Assembly (NCBI GenBank): GCA_020628935.1
Contig: JAHDEG010000004.1
Location: forward strand, 149,893 to 213,892
Length of the DNA: 64,000 nucleotides
Reading direction: 5' to 3'
From: Flavobacteriales bacterium
Lineage (GTDB): Bacteria > Bacteroidota > Bacteroidia > Flavobacteriales_G > JALEGO01
Positions within the stretch are counted from its first letter, which is position 1. Each line of letters opens with the position of its first letter. Below the pieces are notes generated by a model. The model searched no databases. It was not told where the DNA came from and saw only the letters and a list, made by a program, of their open reading frames with translations. The position numbers were made by a program, and so were the translations under genes. Positions 46,616-55,730 of this stretch are shown in pieces.

Positions 46616-46972
46616 TTACTGCTGTGGTGCAGGATTAATATCTGAAGCAGAGGGTGATGGCAAACTATTAACATCTACATCAGGGGTAATTGCTCCATTT
46701 TCATCGATATACTCTTGCACCGCTCCTCTTTTAACTTCCTCACTGTTAGTGCTAGATGTTACATTAATAGTAGATATAAGACAAAGAACAACCAATGTAA
46801 TTATTAGTCCCCAAGTTATTTTTTCTATCTCAGAACTCGCTTTTACACCTGCAACTTGAGTTACCGAACCCATTCCTTCTGCTAATCCTCCTCCTTTAGA
46901 GTTTTGAATTAATACAGTTACACACAATAGTAGGCAAACGATGATTATAAGTATAGTTAGTAAGATAGTCAT
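46616..46972 (-). CDS. secG: Preprotein translocase subunit SecG
   Basis: A 118-aa SecG: two transmembrane helices (ILLTILIIIVCLLLCVTVLIQ and WGLIITLVVLCLISTINV) separated by the signature loop NSKGGGLAEGMGS. It is the auxiliary subunit of the SecYEG channel in the inner membrane. The C-terminus is an acidic, Pro-rich tail (DVDVNSLPSPSASDINPAPQQ), longer than in proteobacterial SecG. Its start overlaps the previous gene's stop (ATGA-type), so it is co-translated in the miaB-secG run. Confidence 0.95.
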   Translation of the reverse strand: MTILLTILIIIVCLLLCVTVLIQNSKGGGLAEGMGSVTQVAGVKASSEIEKITWGLIITLVVLCLISTINVTSSTNSEEVKRGAVQEYIDENGAITPDVDVNSLPSPSASDINPAPQQ

Positions 46973-47775
46973 TTCTTGAGCTTTTGAATTTGTTTTATTT
47001 TCGATGCAAAATAATGCTTTTTTTCTGGAACTAGCAAGCTAAGCTTTTCATAAGACCAAATTGCCCTATCAAAATCACCTTGTTTTTTATAAATTTCAGC
47101 TAAAGTTTCTGAAACTACATCCTCTTTTTGTTCCAAGCTCCTTTTAGCCATAACAGACGCTGAATAAAACTCTGCCTTACGTTTGGCAAGGGCTTCAAAC
47201 TTGAATTCTTTTAAACCCTCCGCCCCTTTTAATGGTCTTTTTGCTTTGGGAGATTCTATTTGAGTACTTACTAGCCAGTCCGAAAAAGTTCTCTTTTTAC
47301 CTTCTTGTAAAATTTCTTTAGAAATTTCTTTTTTAACAGATGCTACTTTTTTCTCTTCTGATTCATTTACCTTACTTTCAGTTTCAGGTAATGTTTTTTT
47401 AGAAGGAGTTTGTAAGGAATATTGTTTTGAAATTAGCTCTACTGCATATTCCTGTTCAAGCTTACTTAATGAATTTTCCGCGAGCTTTTCTGGTACTTCG
47501 GTTTTTTCTTCTCTAACTCCAGTATTTACATCTAAGTAAATAAAATCATATAGCTTTTCTCTATTAAGAACACTAATTGCATGAAAAGAAAACTGATTTT
47601 CAAAATCAATATAATCTAACTTTTGCTTTGCTTTTAAACATAACGTGTGAAGGATTGAGCTGTAAGGATATTTCTCAACTAAATTCTCCAGAACAAGAAC
47701 ATCAGCATCTGAATACGCATTCCCAGCATCAAATAACTTATAAAAATCTGATTTTGATTTAATTTCACTCATCAT
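46969..47775 (-). CDS. Conserved hypothetical protein with C-terminal TPR-like repeat
   Basis: A 268-aa cytosolic protein with no signal peptide. The N-terminal region (FYKLFDAGNAYSDADVLVLENLVEKYPYSSILHTLCLKAKQ) is helical, a Lys/Glu-rich linker follows (about 125-165), and the C-terminus has a TPR-like helix pair (EIYKKQGDFDRAIWSYEKLSLLVPEKKHYFASKI). It is directly downstream of lptE and overlaps secG, a gene order I associate with Bacteroidota. Function unknown; the position suggests an envelope or secretion link. Confidence 0.65.
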   Translation of the reverse strand: MMSEIKSKSDFYKLFDAGNAYSDADVLVLENLVEKYPYSSILHTLCLKAKQKLDYIDFENQFSFHAISVLNREKLYDFIYLDVNTGVREEKTEVPEKLAENSLSKLEQEYAVELISKQYSLQTPSKKTLPETESKVNESEEKKVASVKKEISKEILQEGKKRTFSDWLVSTQIESPKAKRPLKGAEGLKEFKFEALAKRKAEFYSASVMAKRSLEQKEDVVSETLAEIYKKQGDFDRAIWSYEKLSLLVPEKKHYFASKIKQIQKLKK

Positions 47776-48276
47776 TTACCAATCACCAACTGCCTTATTA
47801 AAAATATCTTGTACAAGCTGAGCATTAATTTCTTCAATTAATTGATCCTCAATTCCTGCTAACTCTTGATTATTATCAAAATCAAAAAAACGTGTAAACC
47901 TAGACTCGTAATTAGATTCAGGATGTTTTGAGTTTACAAAATTTACATTTACAGTAATACTTAATCTATTTTTTGCAGCAACCTCATCTCCTGTAACACC
48001 TATAGGGTCAACCTTATAATTTGTTATTGCTCCAGAAAAATGCAAATCTCCTCCTTCAGAAACAATGGCTAGTCGTGTTTGCTCTAAAAAAACATCTTTT
48101 AAATCTTCTGTAAAAGTTTGACTTAATGTAGGGGGTGAAAGCGTTGCGACAGAGTTAAAATATTCGACCGAAAACGTATTTACATCTTCAGGAATGCTTG
48201 CGCCTGTAAAAGAATACTTAATGGTATTGCAACTAAAGAATATAAATACAAGAAAGATAATTAAGGCCTTATTCAT
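47776..48276 (-). CDS. lptE: LptE-like LPS-assembly lipoprotein
   Basis: A 166-aa lipoprotein (MNKALIIFLVFIFFSC, Cys16) followed by NTIKYSFTGASIPEDVNTFSVEYF, the typical start of Bacteroidota LptE-family proteins. A later region has alternating strands (LHFSGAITNYKVDPIGVTG; NRLSITVNVNFVNSKHPESNYESRFTRFFDF). LptE plugs the LptD barrel that inserts LPS in the outer membrane. Overlaps the sigma-54 activator stop by one base. Confidence 0.85.
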   Translation of the reverse strand: MNKALIIFLVFIFFSCNTIKYSFTGASIPEDVNTFSVEYFNSVATLSPPTLSQTFTEDLKDVFLEQTRLAIVSEGGDLHFSGAITNYKVDPIGVTGDEVAAKNRLSITVNVNFVNSKHPESNYESRFTRFFDFDNNQELAGIEDQLIEEINAQLVQDIFNKAVGDW

Positions 48277-49511
48277 TACTTTAACTCGTATTCTTTAATT
48301 TTTCTATACAATGTTCGCTCAGATATTCCCAGCTCCTTAGCGGCATTTTTTCTCCTCCCTCGATGTTTCACAAGTGCTTTCCTAATTAATTCTTTTTCTT
48401 GGTCTTCAATAGATAGGGATTCCTCTACCTCCATATGATGTTGAAAAGAATCGTCAACATTACTTACACTATTTGATTTTATCGTATTGGGATTATAAAC
48501 TATTGGAGACAAAACAGAAGGTATCTCAGACATATCAGCGTTTAATTCTTCAATGATTTGTTGGCTATTTTCAATATTATCGCCACCACTTTGCATGATT
48601 TTTGAAACCAGTGACTTTAATTCATGAACGTCTTTTTTCATTTCAAAAAGTACTTTATATAAAATATCTCTTTCAGAAAATTCATTACTCCCTATTTTTT
48701 CATCAACCACCATAGGTAAATTAGAACTAGAGGAATTAGGCAAATATTTAATTAAAATTTCAGGTGTTATTAGCCGGTCTTTTTCAATGATGGATAATTG
48801 CTCAGCTATGTTTTTAAGTTGTCGAATATTTCCGGGCCAGGGGTAATTGCTTAAAACCGAAATGGCATCTTCACTCAACTTTATGCCAGGCATCCTATAT
48901 TTCTGAGCAAAATCAGATGCAAACTTTCTAAACAATAAGTGAATATCCTCTTTCCTGTTTTTTAAACTAGGAAGGTTTATTGGAACTGTATTTAACCTAT
49001 AATATAAATCTTCTCGAAATTTATTCTTTTTAATTGCTTCGGGTATATTAACATTGGTGGCTGCCACAATTCGAACATCAGTTTTTAAAACTTTTGACGA
49101 GCCAACCTTAATATATTCACCTGTTTCCAAAACACGAAGTAACTTAACTTGAGTTTGAATAGGCAATTCAGCCACCTCATCTAGAAAAACAGTCCCATTA
49201 TTAGCTTCTTCAAAATAACCCTTACGTGCACCTTGAGCACCAGTAAAAGAACCTTTTTCATGACCAAACAATTCTGAATCAATAGTACCCTCTGGTATTG
49301 CTCCGCAATTTACCGCAATGTAAGAATTGTGCTTTCTAGAGCTTAATGAATGAATTATTTGTGGCATTATCTCCTTCCCTACACCACTTTCACCAGTAAT
49401 TAAAACCGATAAATCTGTTGGCGCTACACTCATGGCAGTTTCTATAGCTCGATCTAATAACATTGATCGACCAATAATACCAAAACGCTGTTTAATCTGC
49501 TGTACTTCCAT
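48276..49511 (-). CDS. Sigma-54-dependent transcriptional activator without receiver domain
   Basis: From ATG 49511 it is 411 aa (the track start 49553 overlaps miaB and adds 14 unlikely residues). The AAA+ domain starts almost at once: Walker A TGESGVGKE, the sigma-54 contact loop GSFTGA (GAFTGA variant), Walker B TVFLDEVAELP, R-finger region and GNIRQLKN. The C-terminus has a Fis-type helix-turn-helix (RRKNAAKELGISERTLYRKIKEY). There is no N-terminal receiver or sensor domain, so activity may be set by level or by a partner. It lies two bases after miaB and overlaps lptE. rpoN and its targets are not visible. Confidence 0.92.
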   Translation of the reverse strand: MEVQQIKQRFGIIGRSMLLDRAIETAMSVAPTDLSVLITGESGVGKEIMPQIIHSLSSRKHNSYIAVNCGAIPEGTIDSELFGHEKGSFTGAQGARKGYFEEANNGTVFLDEVAELPIQTQVKLLRVLETGEYIKVGSSKVLKTDVRIVAATNVNIPEAIKKNKFREDLYYRLNTVPINLPSLKNRKEDIHLLFRKFASDFAQKYRMPGIKLSEDAISVLSNYPWPGNIRQLKNIAEQLSIIEKDRLITPEILIKYLPNSSSSNLPMVVDEKIGSNEFSERDILYKVLFEMKKDVHELKSLVSKIMQSGGDNIENSQQIIEELNADMSEIPSVLSPIVYNPNTIKSNSVSNVDDSFQHHMEVEESLSIEDQEKELIRKALVKHRGRRKNAAKELGISERTLYRKIKEYELK

Positions 49512-49513
49512 AT

Positions 49514-50896
49514 TTAACCCACAATTTCTCCCATCAACGTAGCGGGAGTGCAACTCTGTATTTTTACTTGAACGTAATCTCCTCTTTTAGAATCTTGCTT
49601 AGGAAAAATAACAACAGCATTTTGAGAGTTTCTTCCATAATTATGTTCTGATGAACGTTTAGAGACTCCCTCAACTAAAACTTCCTGAGTAAGACCTACC
49701 TGTCTTTTTGTGCTTGCATGTCCGTGCTCGCTTTGTAAGTTAATCACTTCTGTTAATCGAGACTTTTTTAATTCAAGAGGAACATCATCTTCAAATTTTC
49801 TCTCCGCTAAAGTTTTCGGTCTTTCCGAGTAAAAAAACATGTAAGCAAAATCGTACTTAACCTCCTTCATTAAAGAAAGTGTATCATTAAATTCTTCTTC
49901 ATTTTCTCCACAAAAACCTGTAATAATATCAGTTGAAACAGCACACTCAGGTATAATTCTTCTTATTGCTTTCATACGATCTAAATACCACTCTCGAGTA
50001 TACCCTCTATTCATTCGCTTCAACACATCAGAATTACCTGATTGTACAGGCAAATGAATATAGTTGCAAATATTTTCATACTTTGCCATAGTATGTAAAA
50101 CATCATCCGTCATATCTTTTGGGTGAGAGGTACTAAAACGCACTCGCAAATTCTTATCAACAAGGGCAACTTTTTCTAAAAGACCTGCAAAATTGGTTGT
50201 CTCTTCATTTTCGTTTTTAATGTTTCCTTTACTGTCTATATTCCAACGATAAGAATCTACGTTTTGTCCTAAAAGAGTAACCTCCTTATAACCGCTAGCA
50301 AATAAATCTGTACATTCTTTTACAATGGTTTCCGGTGACCGACTTCGTTCTCTTCCTCTCGTAAATGGAACGACACAAAATGAACACATATTATCGCAAC
50401 CACGCATTATGGAAACAAAAGCTGTAACACCATCTTGGTTCATCCTTACCGGATTAATATCCGCATAGGTTTCTTCCCTTGAGAGAAGTACGTTAACCGC
50501 CTTTTGCCCTGTTTCAACCTCTTCAATTAAATTCGGTAAATCTCGGTAAGCATCTGGCCCAACAACTAAATCAACTAGTTTTTCCTCATCTAGTAACTTA
50601 GACTTAAGACGTTCGGCCATACAGCCAAGCACCCCAACTTTTAACGTCTTATTTCTTTTTTTCTTCCCTTTAAGATGCGTTAACCTGTTTCTTACTCGCT
50701 GCTCAGCATTATCTCTAATAGCGCAAGTATTTAAAAGAATTAAATCAGCATCATCTTCAACCTTAGTAATAGAAAATCCTTTCTCTGTTAGTATTGATGC
50801 AACAATTTCACTGTCAGAAAAATTCATCTGACAGCCATAGCTTTCAATTAAAAATTTCTTGCCATTACTAACACCTTTCAGTTTTTCTTTTTCCAT
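49514..50896 (-). CDS. miaB: tRNA-2-methylthio-N6-dimethylallyladenosine synthase
   Basis: Radical SAM methylthiotransferase, 460 aa, adding a methylthio group to i6A37 of tRNAs. The start is ATG 50896 ([25 protein letters not shown]); the track start 50944 lies upstream of the promoter. UPF0004 domain Cys ([28 protein letters not shown]), radical SAM motif [20 protein letters not shown] and a C-terminal TRAM domain (from about 390) are present. It heads the run miaB, sigma-54 activator, lptE, unknown gene, secG. Its promoter carries an ATGTCATTTTGACAT palindrome over the -33 box. Confidence 0.97.
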   Translation of the reverse strand: MEKEKLKGVSNGKKFLIESYGCQMNFSDSEIVASILTEKGFSITKVEDDADLILLNTCAIRDNAEQRVRNRLTHLKGKKKRNKTLKVGVLGCMAERLKSKLLDEEKLVDLVVGPDAYRDLPNLIEEVETGQKAVNVLLSREETYADINPVRMNQDGVTAFVSIMRGCDNMCSFCVVPFTRGRERSRSPETIVKECTDLFASGYKEVTLLGQNVDSYRWNIDSKGNIKNENEETTNFAGLLEKVALVDKNLRVRFSTSHPKDMTDDVLHTMAKYENICNYIHLPVQSGNSDVLKRMNRGYTREWYLDRMKAIRRIIPECAVSTDIITGFCGENEEEFNDTLSLMKEVKYDFAYMFFYSERPKTLAERKFEDDVPLELKKSRLTEVINLQSEHGHASTKRQVGLTQEVLVEGVSKRSSEHNYGRNSQNAVVIFPKQDSKRGDYVQVKIQSCTPATLMGEIVG

Positions 50897-50919
50897 CAAT
50901 ACTACTTTAATTAATTGCA

Positions 50920-50957
50920 CAAAGCTATTAGTTTTTAAGAGCATGTCAAAATGACAT
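50920..50957 (-). promoter_or_regulatory. miaB promoter with overlapping palindromic operator
   Basis: On the minus strand TTTTG (plus 50947-50951), a 19-base spacer, and TAGCTTTG (50920-50927) form a consensus Bacteroidota promoter. The predicted start is about 19 bases before ATG 50896. The -33 box is inside the palindrome ATGTCATTTTGACAT (50943-50957), the classic position for a repressor site. The same half-sites occur upstream of htpG and groES. Confidence 0.65.
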
Positions 50958-51032
50958 CGATATAAATCTCTGCTTTATTATGTAATTAAAAATTTTAATT
51001 AAACATAAATTGCTTTTACACATTTAATAATA

Positions 51033-51067
51033 TTGTTGAGCTTAATTTAGCTGTTTGTATACCTTTG
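51033..51067 (+). promoter_or_regulatory. topA promoter
   Basis: TTG at 51036-51038 (a second TTG overlaps at 51033), a 21-base spacer, then TACCTTTG (51060-51067), an exact -7 match. Predicted transcription start near 51072, 18 bases before the topA ATG. Confidence 0.75.
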
Positions 51068-51089
51068 TGGATATTCAAATTATAACTTT

Positions 51090-53399
51090 ATGAATTTAGT
51101 CATAGTAGAGTCACCCGCCAAAGCCAAGACCATTGAAGGTTTTTTAGGTAAAGATTTCACAGTAAAATCTAGTTTCGGACATGTTAGAGACTTGGCAAAA
51201 AAAGGAATCGCTATCGACATAGAAAATGGATTTATTCCTGATTATGCTGTTTTGGCCGACAAAAAAGACCTTGTAAAAGAGTTAAAAAAATTATCTGCAA
51301 AAGCAGATGTTGTTTGGCTAGCAACGGATGAGGATCGTGAGGGAGAAGCCATATCATGGCATCTTTTCGAGGCATTGAAGTTGAAGGAAGAAAAAACAAA
51401 ACGTATTGTTTTTAACGAGATCACTAAAAGCGCGATTTTAAAGGCCATTGAAAACCCAAGAACTATCAACAAACAACTTGTTGATGCACAACAAGCAAGA
51501 AGAGTACTTGATAGATTAGTTGGATTTGAGCTTTCACCTGTATTATGGAGAAAAGTTAAGCCATCACTATCTGCAGGTAGAGTACAGTCTGTTTCCGTTA
51601 GACTAATAGTTGATCGGGAAAAAGAAATTCTAAGTTTCAAATCTGACACATATTATAAGACAACAGCAACTTTTTTAAATTCGGAAGGAACTATTTTCCA
51701 AGCAGAATACGACAAAAAACTGAAGAAGAAAAATGAAGTTAATTCTTTATTAGAGAATTGCTTAAACGCTAACTTTAAAGTATCCTCCTTAATAACCAAA
51801 CCCTCTAAGAGATCTCCAGCTGCGCCATTTACCACATCAACACTTCAACAAGAGGCTAGTAGAAAACTCGGGTATTCTGTAACTCAGACCATGGTTGTGG
51901 CACAAAAGCTTTATGAAGCTGGAAAAATAACGTACATGAGAACAGATTCTGTTAATTTATCTGACACAGCTATTAACGGAGCCAAAGATCAAATTACGAC
52001 CATGTATGGCTCTGAGTACTCAGAAGTTAGACAGTACAAGGTGAAAAATAAAGGAGCCCAAGAGGCACACGAAGCTATTAGACCTGTGCATCTTGACAAG
52101 CCAGACCTGGGGGACGATAACGACCTTAACCGTTTGTATAAACTTATTTGGAAAAGAACTATCGCATCACAAATGAGTGACGCACAACTTGAAAAAACTA
52201 CAGCGAAAATTGAAGGATCATCTGTAAACGGAATGTTTGTTGCAAGAGGAGAGATGATAAAGTTTGAAGGATTCCTAAAAGTTTATAAAGAATCAACAGA
52301 CAATGAAGACGATGATGAACAAAAATCTATGCTTCCAACCCTTTCTGAAGGACTCGAATTAGAAAGCAACAAAATTGAATCTACTCAAAAATTCACCAAT
52401 CATCCCGCAAGATATACCGAAGCTAGTTTAGTTAAAAAATTAGAAGAAAATGGAATTGGAAGACCATCTACATATGCACCAACCATATCTACAATTCAAA
52501 AAAGAGGGTATGTTGTAAAAGAAAGTAGAGACGGTAAGCCAAGAGAGTTTGAGGTTCTAACACTATCGAATAAAAAAATAAGCTCTGAAATTAAGACTGA
52601 AAATGCTGGAGCAGAAAAAAACAAACTCTTTCCAACAGATATAGGCATTGTTGTAACCGACTTTTTGGTTGAGAATTTCAGCAAGGTTCTTGATTATAAT
52701 TTCACTGCAGATGTAGAGAAGCAATTTGATATTATAGCAGACGGGGAGCTAGATTGGAACAACATGATTTCTTCATTTTACAAGCCATTTCACGAAACAG
52801 TAGAATATGCACTTGAACATTCAGAAAGTGCCAGAGGTGAAAAACTATTAGGTGTAGATCCCAAAACAGGAAAAAATGTTTGGGTTAAAATAGGAAAATA
52901 TGGACCTATTGTACAACTAGGTGACACCGAAGCCGAAGAAAAACCAAAGTTTGCTAGTTTAATTGGCGAAATGACCTTAGCCAATATAACTCTAGAACAA
53001 GCTTTAAGCCTGTTAAATTTACCCTTAGAAATTGGAGAGTATCAAGACGAGAAAGTAACCGCATCAATAGGCCGGTTTGGTCCTTACATAAAATATAAAA
53101 GCAAATTTTATTCACTGGGTAAGGAAGGTGATATCTTTAATACATCTTTAGATGATGCCATTGAAGTAATTAAAATTAAAGACGAAGCCGATAAAAATAA
53201 ATTTATAAATGAATTTGAATCTGTTGATCCTCCTATATCTGTACTAAATGGAAGATACGGACCTTATATAAAGCAAGGAAAAAAGAATTACAAAATCCCT
53301 AAAGATCAAGAGCCAAAAGACCTTACTTTAGAAGATTGCTTAAAAATAATTAAAACACCACCCGCTAAAAAGAAGGCAAAAGCCAAGAAAAAGAAATAA
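51090..53399 (+). CDS. topA: DNA topoisomerase I
   Basis: Type IA topoisomerase, 769 aa, relaxing negative supercoils through a covalent 5'-phosphotyrosine. The Toprim domain (MNLVIVESPAKAKTIEGFLG; ATDEDREGEAISWH) precedes the core with active-site Tyr in GKITYMRTDS (about residue 281), plus VDAQQARRVLDRLVGF and RPSTYAPTISTIQKRGY. The C-terminus lacks the zinc ribbons of E. coli TopA and instead has GxFGPY-type repeats (IGRFGPYIKYKSKFYSL; LNGRYGPYIKQGKKNYKIP) and a Lys-rich tail, as in other Bacteroidota. The next gene starts one base after the stop. Confidence 0.97.
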   Translation: MNLVIVESPAKAKTIEGFLGKDFTVKSSFGHVRDLAKKGIAIDIENGFIPDYAVLADKKDLVKELKKLSAKADVVWLATDEDREGEAISWHLFEALKLKEEKTKRIVFNEITKSAILKAIENPRTINKQLVDAQQARRVLDRLVGFELSPVLWRKVKPSLSAGRVQSVSVRLIVDREKEILSFKSDTYYKTTATFLNSEGTIFQAEYDKKLKKKNEVNSLLENCLNANFKVSSLITKPSKRSPAAPFTTSTLQQEASRKLGYSVTQTMVVAQKLYEAGKITYMRTDSVNLSDTAINGAKDQITTMYGSEYSEVRQYKVKNKGAQEAHEAIRPVHLDKPDLGDDNDLNRLYKLIWKRTIASQMSDAQLEKTTAKIEGSSVNGMFVARGEMIKFEGFLKVYKESTDNEDDDEQKSMLPTLSEGLELESNKIESTQKFTNHPARYTEASLVKKLEENGIGRPSTYAPTISTIQKRGYVVKESRDGKPREFEVLTLSNKKISSEIKTENAGAEKNKLFPTDIGIVVTDFLVENFSKVLDYNFTADVEKQFDIIADGELDWNNMISSFYKPFHETVEYALEHSESARGEKLLGVDPKTGKNVWVKIGKYGPIVQLGDTEAEEKPKFASLIGEMTLANITLEQALSLLNLPLEIGEYQDEKVTASIGRFGPYIKYKSKFYSLGKEGDIFNTSLDDAIEVIKIKDEADKNKFINEFESVDPPISVLNGRYGPYIKQGKKNYKIPKDQEPKDLTLEDCLKIIKTPPAKKKAKAKKKK

Positions 53400-53400
53400 T

Positions 53401-54567
53401 ATGGAACTAGATATTTTTCTAAAACCTATTGATCTTATTGAAACTGAAGGAAATAAAAACAACTTCGGAAATAAAATAGATGCCTTTATTGCTGGGAGCA
53501 ATGTACCTGAGATATCGGGAAAAGACATCGCTATTATAGGTGTTGAAGAAGACAGAGCAAGTATTGGCAACAAAAGTTGTGGTAAAGCACCCAATAAAAT
53601 AAGAAAACATCTTTATAATTTATTTGATAACTTTCAAAGAGCTCCTAAAATAGCTGATTTAGGCAATATTATCCCTGGAGAAACACTTAACGACACCTAC
53701 TTTGCAATTAGTGAGGTTGTCTCTACACTCGTTAAAAAAAATATCACAGTAATTATTTTGGGAGGATCTCAAGACATTACTTTTGGCAATTACAGAGCCT
53801 ATGAAAAACTTGAACAAGTAGTTAATCTTGTTTGTGTGGATGAACGTTTTAATATGGGCGATAATGATGATAGCATCAACTCAAATAATTATTTGAATAA
53901 AATAGTACTACATCAACCCAATTTCTTATTTAATTACAGCAACCTAGGGTATCAGACGTATTTTGAACCCTCATCAACTATAGAATTAATGTCACGTCTA
54001 CATTTTGACGTTCATAGACTTGGCGAAATTAATAAGACCAACATATCAGAAACTGAGCCTACGTTCAGAAATGCCGATATCGCAAGCTTCGACATTTCAA
54101 GTGTACGATCAGCAGATGCTCCTGGAAATAATAATGCTTCTCCAAACGGCTTGTATGCAGAAGAATTTTGTCAACTAGCGCGCTATGCAGGTATGAGTGA
54201 TAAAATAAGTTCAGTAGGATTTTATGAATGTAATCCTCAAGTAGACGTTAAAGAGCAAACAAGCCAGTTAGTAGCACAAGCAGTTTGGTGCTTTATAGAT
54301 GGTTATTACAACCGAAAAAACGAACACCCAATTATAAACTCTGATCAATTTTTCAAATTTAGAGTAATTATAGAAGAGGAAAACCATGAAATTGTCTTTT
54401 ACAAGAGCACTAAAAGTGATCGATGGTGGATGGATGTACCCTATCCAAATCATAAATCGAAATATAGCAGACATCATTTAGTTCCTTGCACACACCAAGA
54501 TTACACACGTGCATGTAATGAAGGAATACCTGAACGGTGGTGGAAAACTTTTCAAAAATTATTGTAA
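53401..54567 (+). CDS. Ureohydrolase (formimidoylglutamase/arginase)-fold protein with altered metal-ligand motifs
   Basis: A 388-aa cytosolic protein of the arginase/agmatinase/formimidoylglutamase superfamily by overall pattern (IIGVEEDRASIGNKSCGKAPNKIR; ADLGNI; SEVVSTLVKK). The three manganese motifs are degraded: GGDHS reads GGSQD, DAHxD reads DERFN, and SxDxD reads SFDISS. Loss of His and Asp ligands suggests a non-catalytic protein. The C-terminal 75 residues (HEIVFYKSTKSDRWWMDVPYP ... PERWWKTFQKLL) are Trp-rich and not part of arginase. One base separates it from topA, and porP/gldKLMN follow. Similar proteins in the same place occur in other flavobacteria as I recall, so a conserved structural or regulatory role is possible. 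Confidence 0.75.
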   Translation: MELDIFLKPIDLIETEGNKNNFGNKIDAFIAGSNVPEISGKDIAIIGVEEDRASIGNKSCGKAPNKIRKHLYNLFDNFQRAPKIADLGNIIPGETLNDTYFAISEVVSTLVKKNITVIILGGSQDITFGNYRAYEKLEQVVNLVCVDERFNMGDNDDSINSNNYLNKIVLHQPNFLFNYSNLGYQTYFEPSSTIELMSRLHFDVHRLGEINKTNISETEPTFRNADIASFDISSVRSADAPGNNNASPNGLYAEEFCQLARYAGMSDKISSVGFYECNPQVDVKEQTSQLVAQAVWCFIDGYYNRKNEHPIINSDQFFKFRVIIEEENHEIVFYKSTKSDRWWMDVPYPNHKSKYSRHHLVPCTHQDYTRACNEGIPERWWKTFQKLL

Positions 54568-54685
54568 CCTTTCAAAAAAACGCGCGTTATAACCACTTGG
54601 CGAGGGCTTTGATTTTTTTCCAAAAGATTTTTTGCGTAATTTAGCCCAATCCAGATTTAAATTAAAGTGATTTAAGTATAATACT

Positions 54686-55660
54686 ATGAAATTAAAAAGT
54701 ACAGTTTTAGCAATTTGTGGTCTAATGGTAGGCTTTGCGGCTAATGCACAGCAAGATCCTCAATTCACACAAAATATGTTTAACAAACTTTACCCCAATC
54801 CTGGGGTTGCAGGTAGCAATAACGCTATTTGCGGAACTTTATTAGGTCGTCAACAATGGGTTGGCTTTAATGGAAAACCAACAACGTACCTATTTAGTGC
54901 TCACATGCCATTATCTATGATCACACAACTTCCTATCGGAGCAGGTTTATCTGTTTATAGTGATCGTTTAGGACAATTTAATTACACTGGATTTAAACTA
55001 GCTGGTTCTTACAGGTTAGCCGTTGGGCCAGGTAACTTAGGTATAGGTATCTCCTTAGGCATGCTTAGTCTTAACTTAGAAGATGGCTGGATAGCATTAG
55101 ATGATTTTACATTAGACCCTACAATTCCAGATGCTGGAGCTGGAAAAGCAACCTTTGATGCTGATCTTGGTGTACACTATGAAATACAAGATAAATTATA
55201 TGTTGGTTTATCGGTTCTTCATCTTCCTGCTAGTACATTAGAAGAAGAGAACATTGCTAACGCAGATCTATTTACATATAAAGTCGCAAGACATTATTAC
55301 ATTATGGCAGGATACAAATACCAACTACCCAGCATGCCATTATCTTTAGAGCCATCAACATTTATAAAAACGGATGGATCTTCGACACAAATGGATTTTA
55401 ACTTAATAGCTACATATAATGATATGTTTTGGGCGGGGCTTTCTTACAGATTGCAAGATGCAATTGCTCCAATGTTAGGTGTTAAATATCCTATCAATAA
55501 AAAAGGTACAATCAAAGTAGGGTATTCTTATGATATCACAACTTCAACATTAAGTAACTACAGTAACGGATCTCATGAGGTTATGATAGGTTATTGCTAC
55601 GATCTCAGTGACGATAACTCAGGAGGTCAATACAAATCAGTACGTTTCTTAGGTAACTAA
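54686..55660 (+). CDS. porP: PorP/SprF family type IX secretion outer-membrane protein
   Basis: A 324-aa protein with signal peptide MKLKSTVLAICGLMVGFAANA, then QQDPQFTQNMFNKLYPNPGVAGSN, the hallmark N-terminus of the PorP/SprF family, and an outer-membrane beta-barrel ending in VMIGYCYDL. PorP-type proteins are outer-membrane parts of the T9SS, and SprF variants assist export of specific cargo. It directly precedes gldK, matching the porP-gldKLMN layout. Whether it is the core PorP or a cargo-specific SprF cannot be decided from sequence alone; its position favours the core component. Confidence 0.93.
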   Translation: MKLKSTVLAICGLMVGFAANAQQDPQFTQNMFNKLYPNPGVAGSNNAICGTLLGRQQWVGFNGKPTTYLFSAHMPLSMITQLPIGAGLSVYSDRLGQFNYTGFKLAGSYRLAVGPGNLGIGISLGMLSLNLEDGWIALDDFTLDPTIPDAGAGKATFDADLGVHYEIQDKLYVGLSVLHLPASTLEEENIANADLFTYKVARHYYIMAGYKYQLPSMPLSLEPSTFIKTDGSSTQMDFNLIATYNDMFWAGLSYRLQDAIAPMLGVKYPINKKGTIKVGYSYDITTSTLSNYSNGSHEVMIGYCYDLSDDNSGGQYKSVRFLGN

Positions 55661-55730
55661 TATTTAACCAAAGCAATATTTTATTATCTTAAACGTTTAA
55701 ACTAAAGAATTAAATTTCAAAGCTCTGTCT

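Noticed and set aside
54577-54620. AACGCGCGTT palindrome and T run after the ureohydrolase-like gene as a terminator
   Set aside because: The palindrome is only 10 bases with no loop and its T run is displaced by more than 20 bases.
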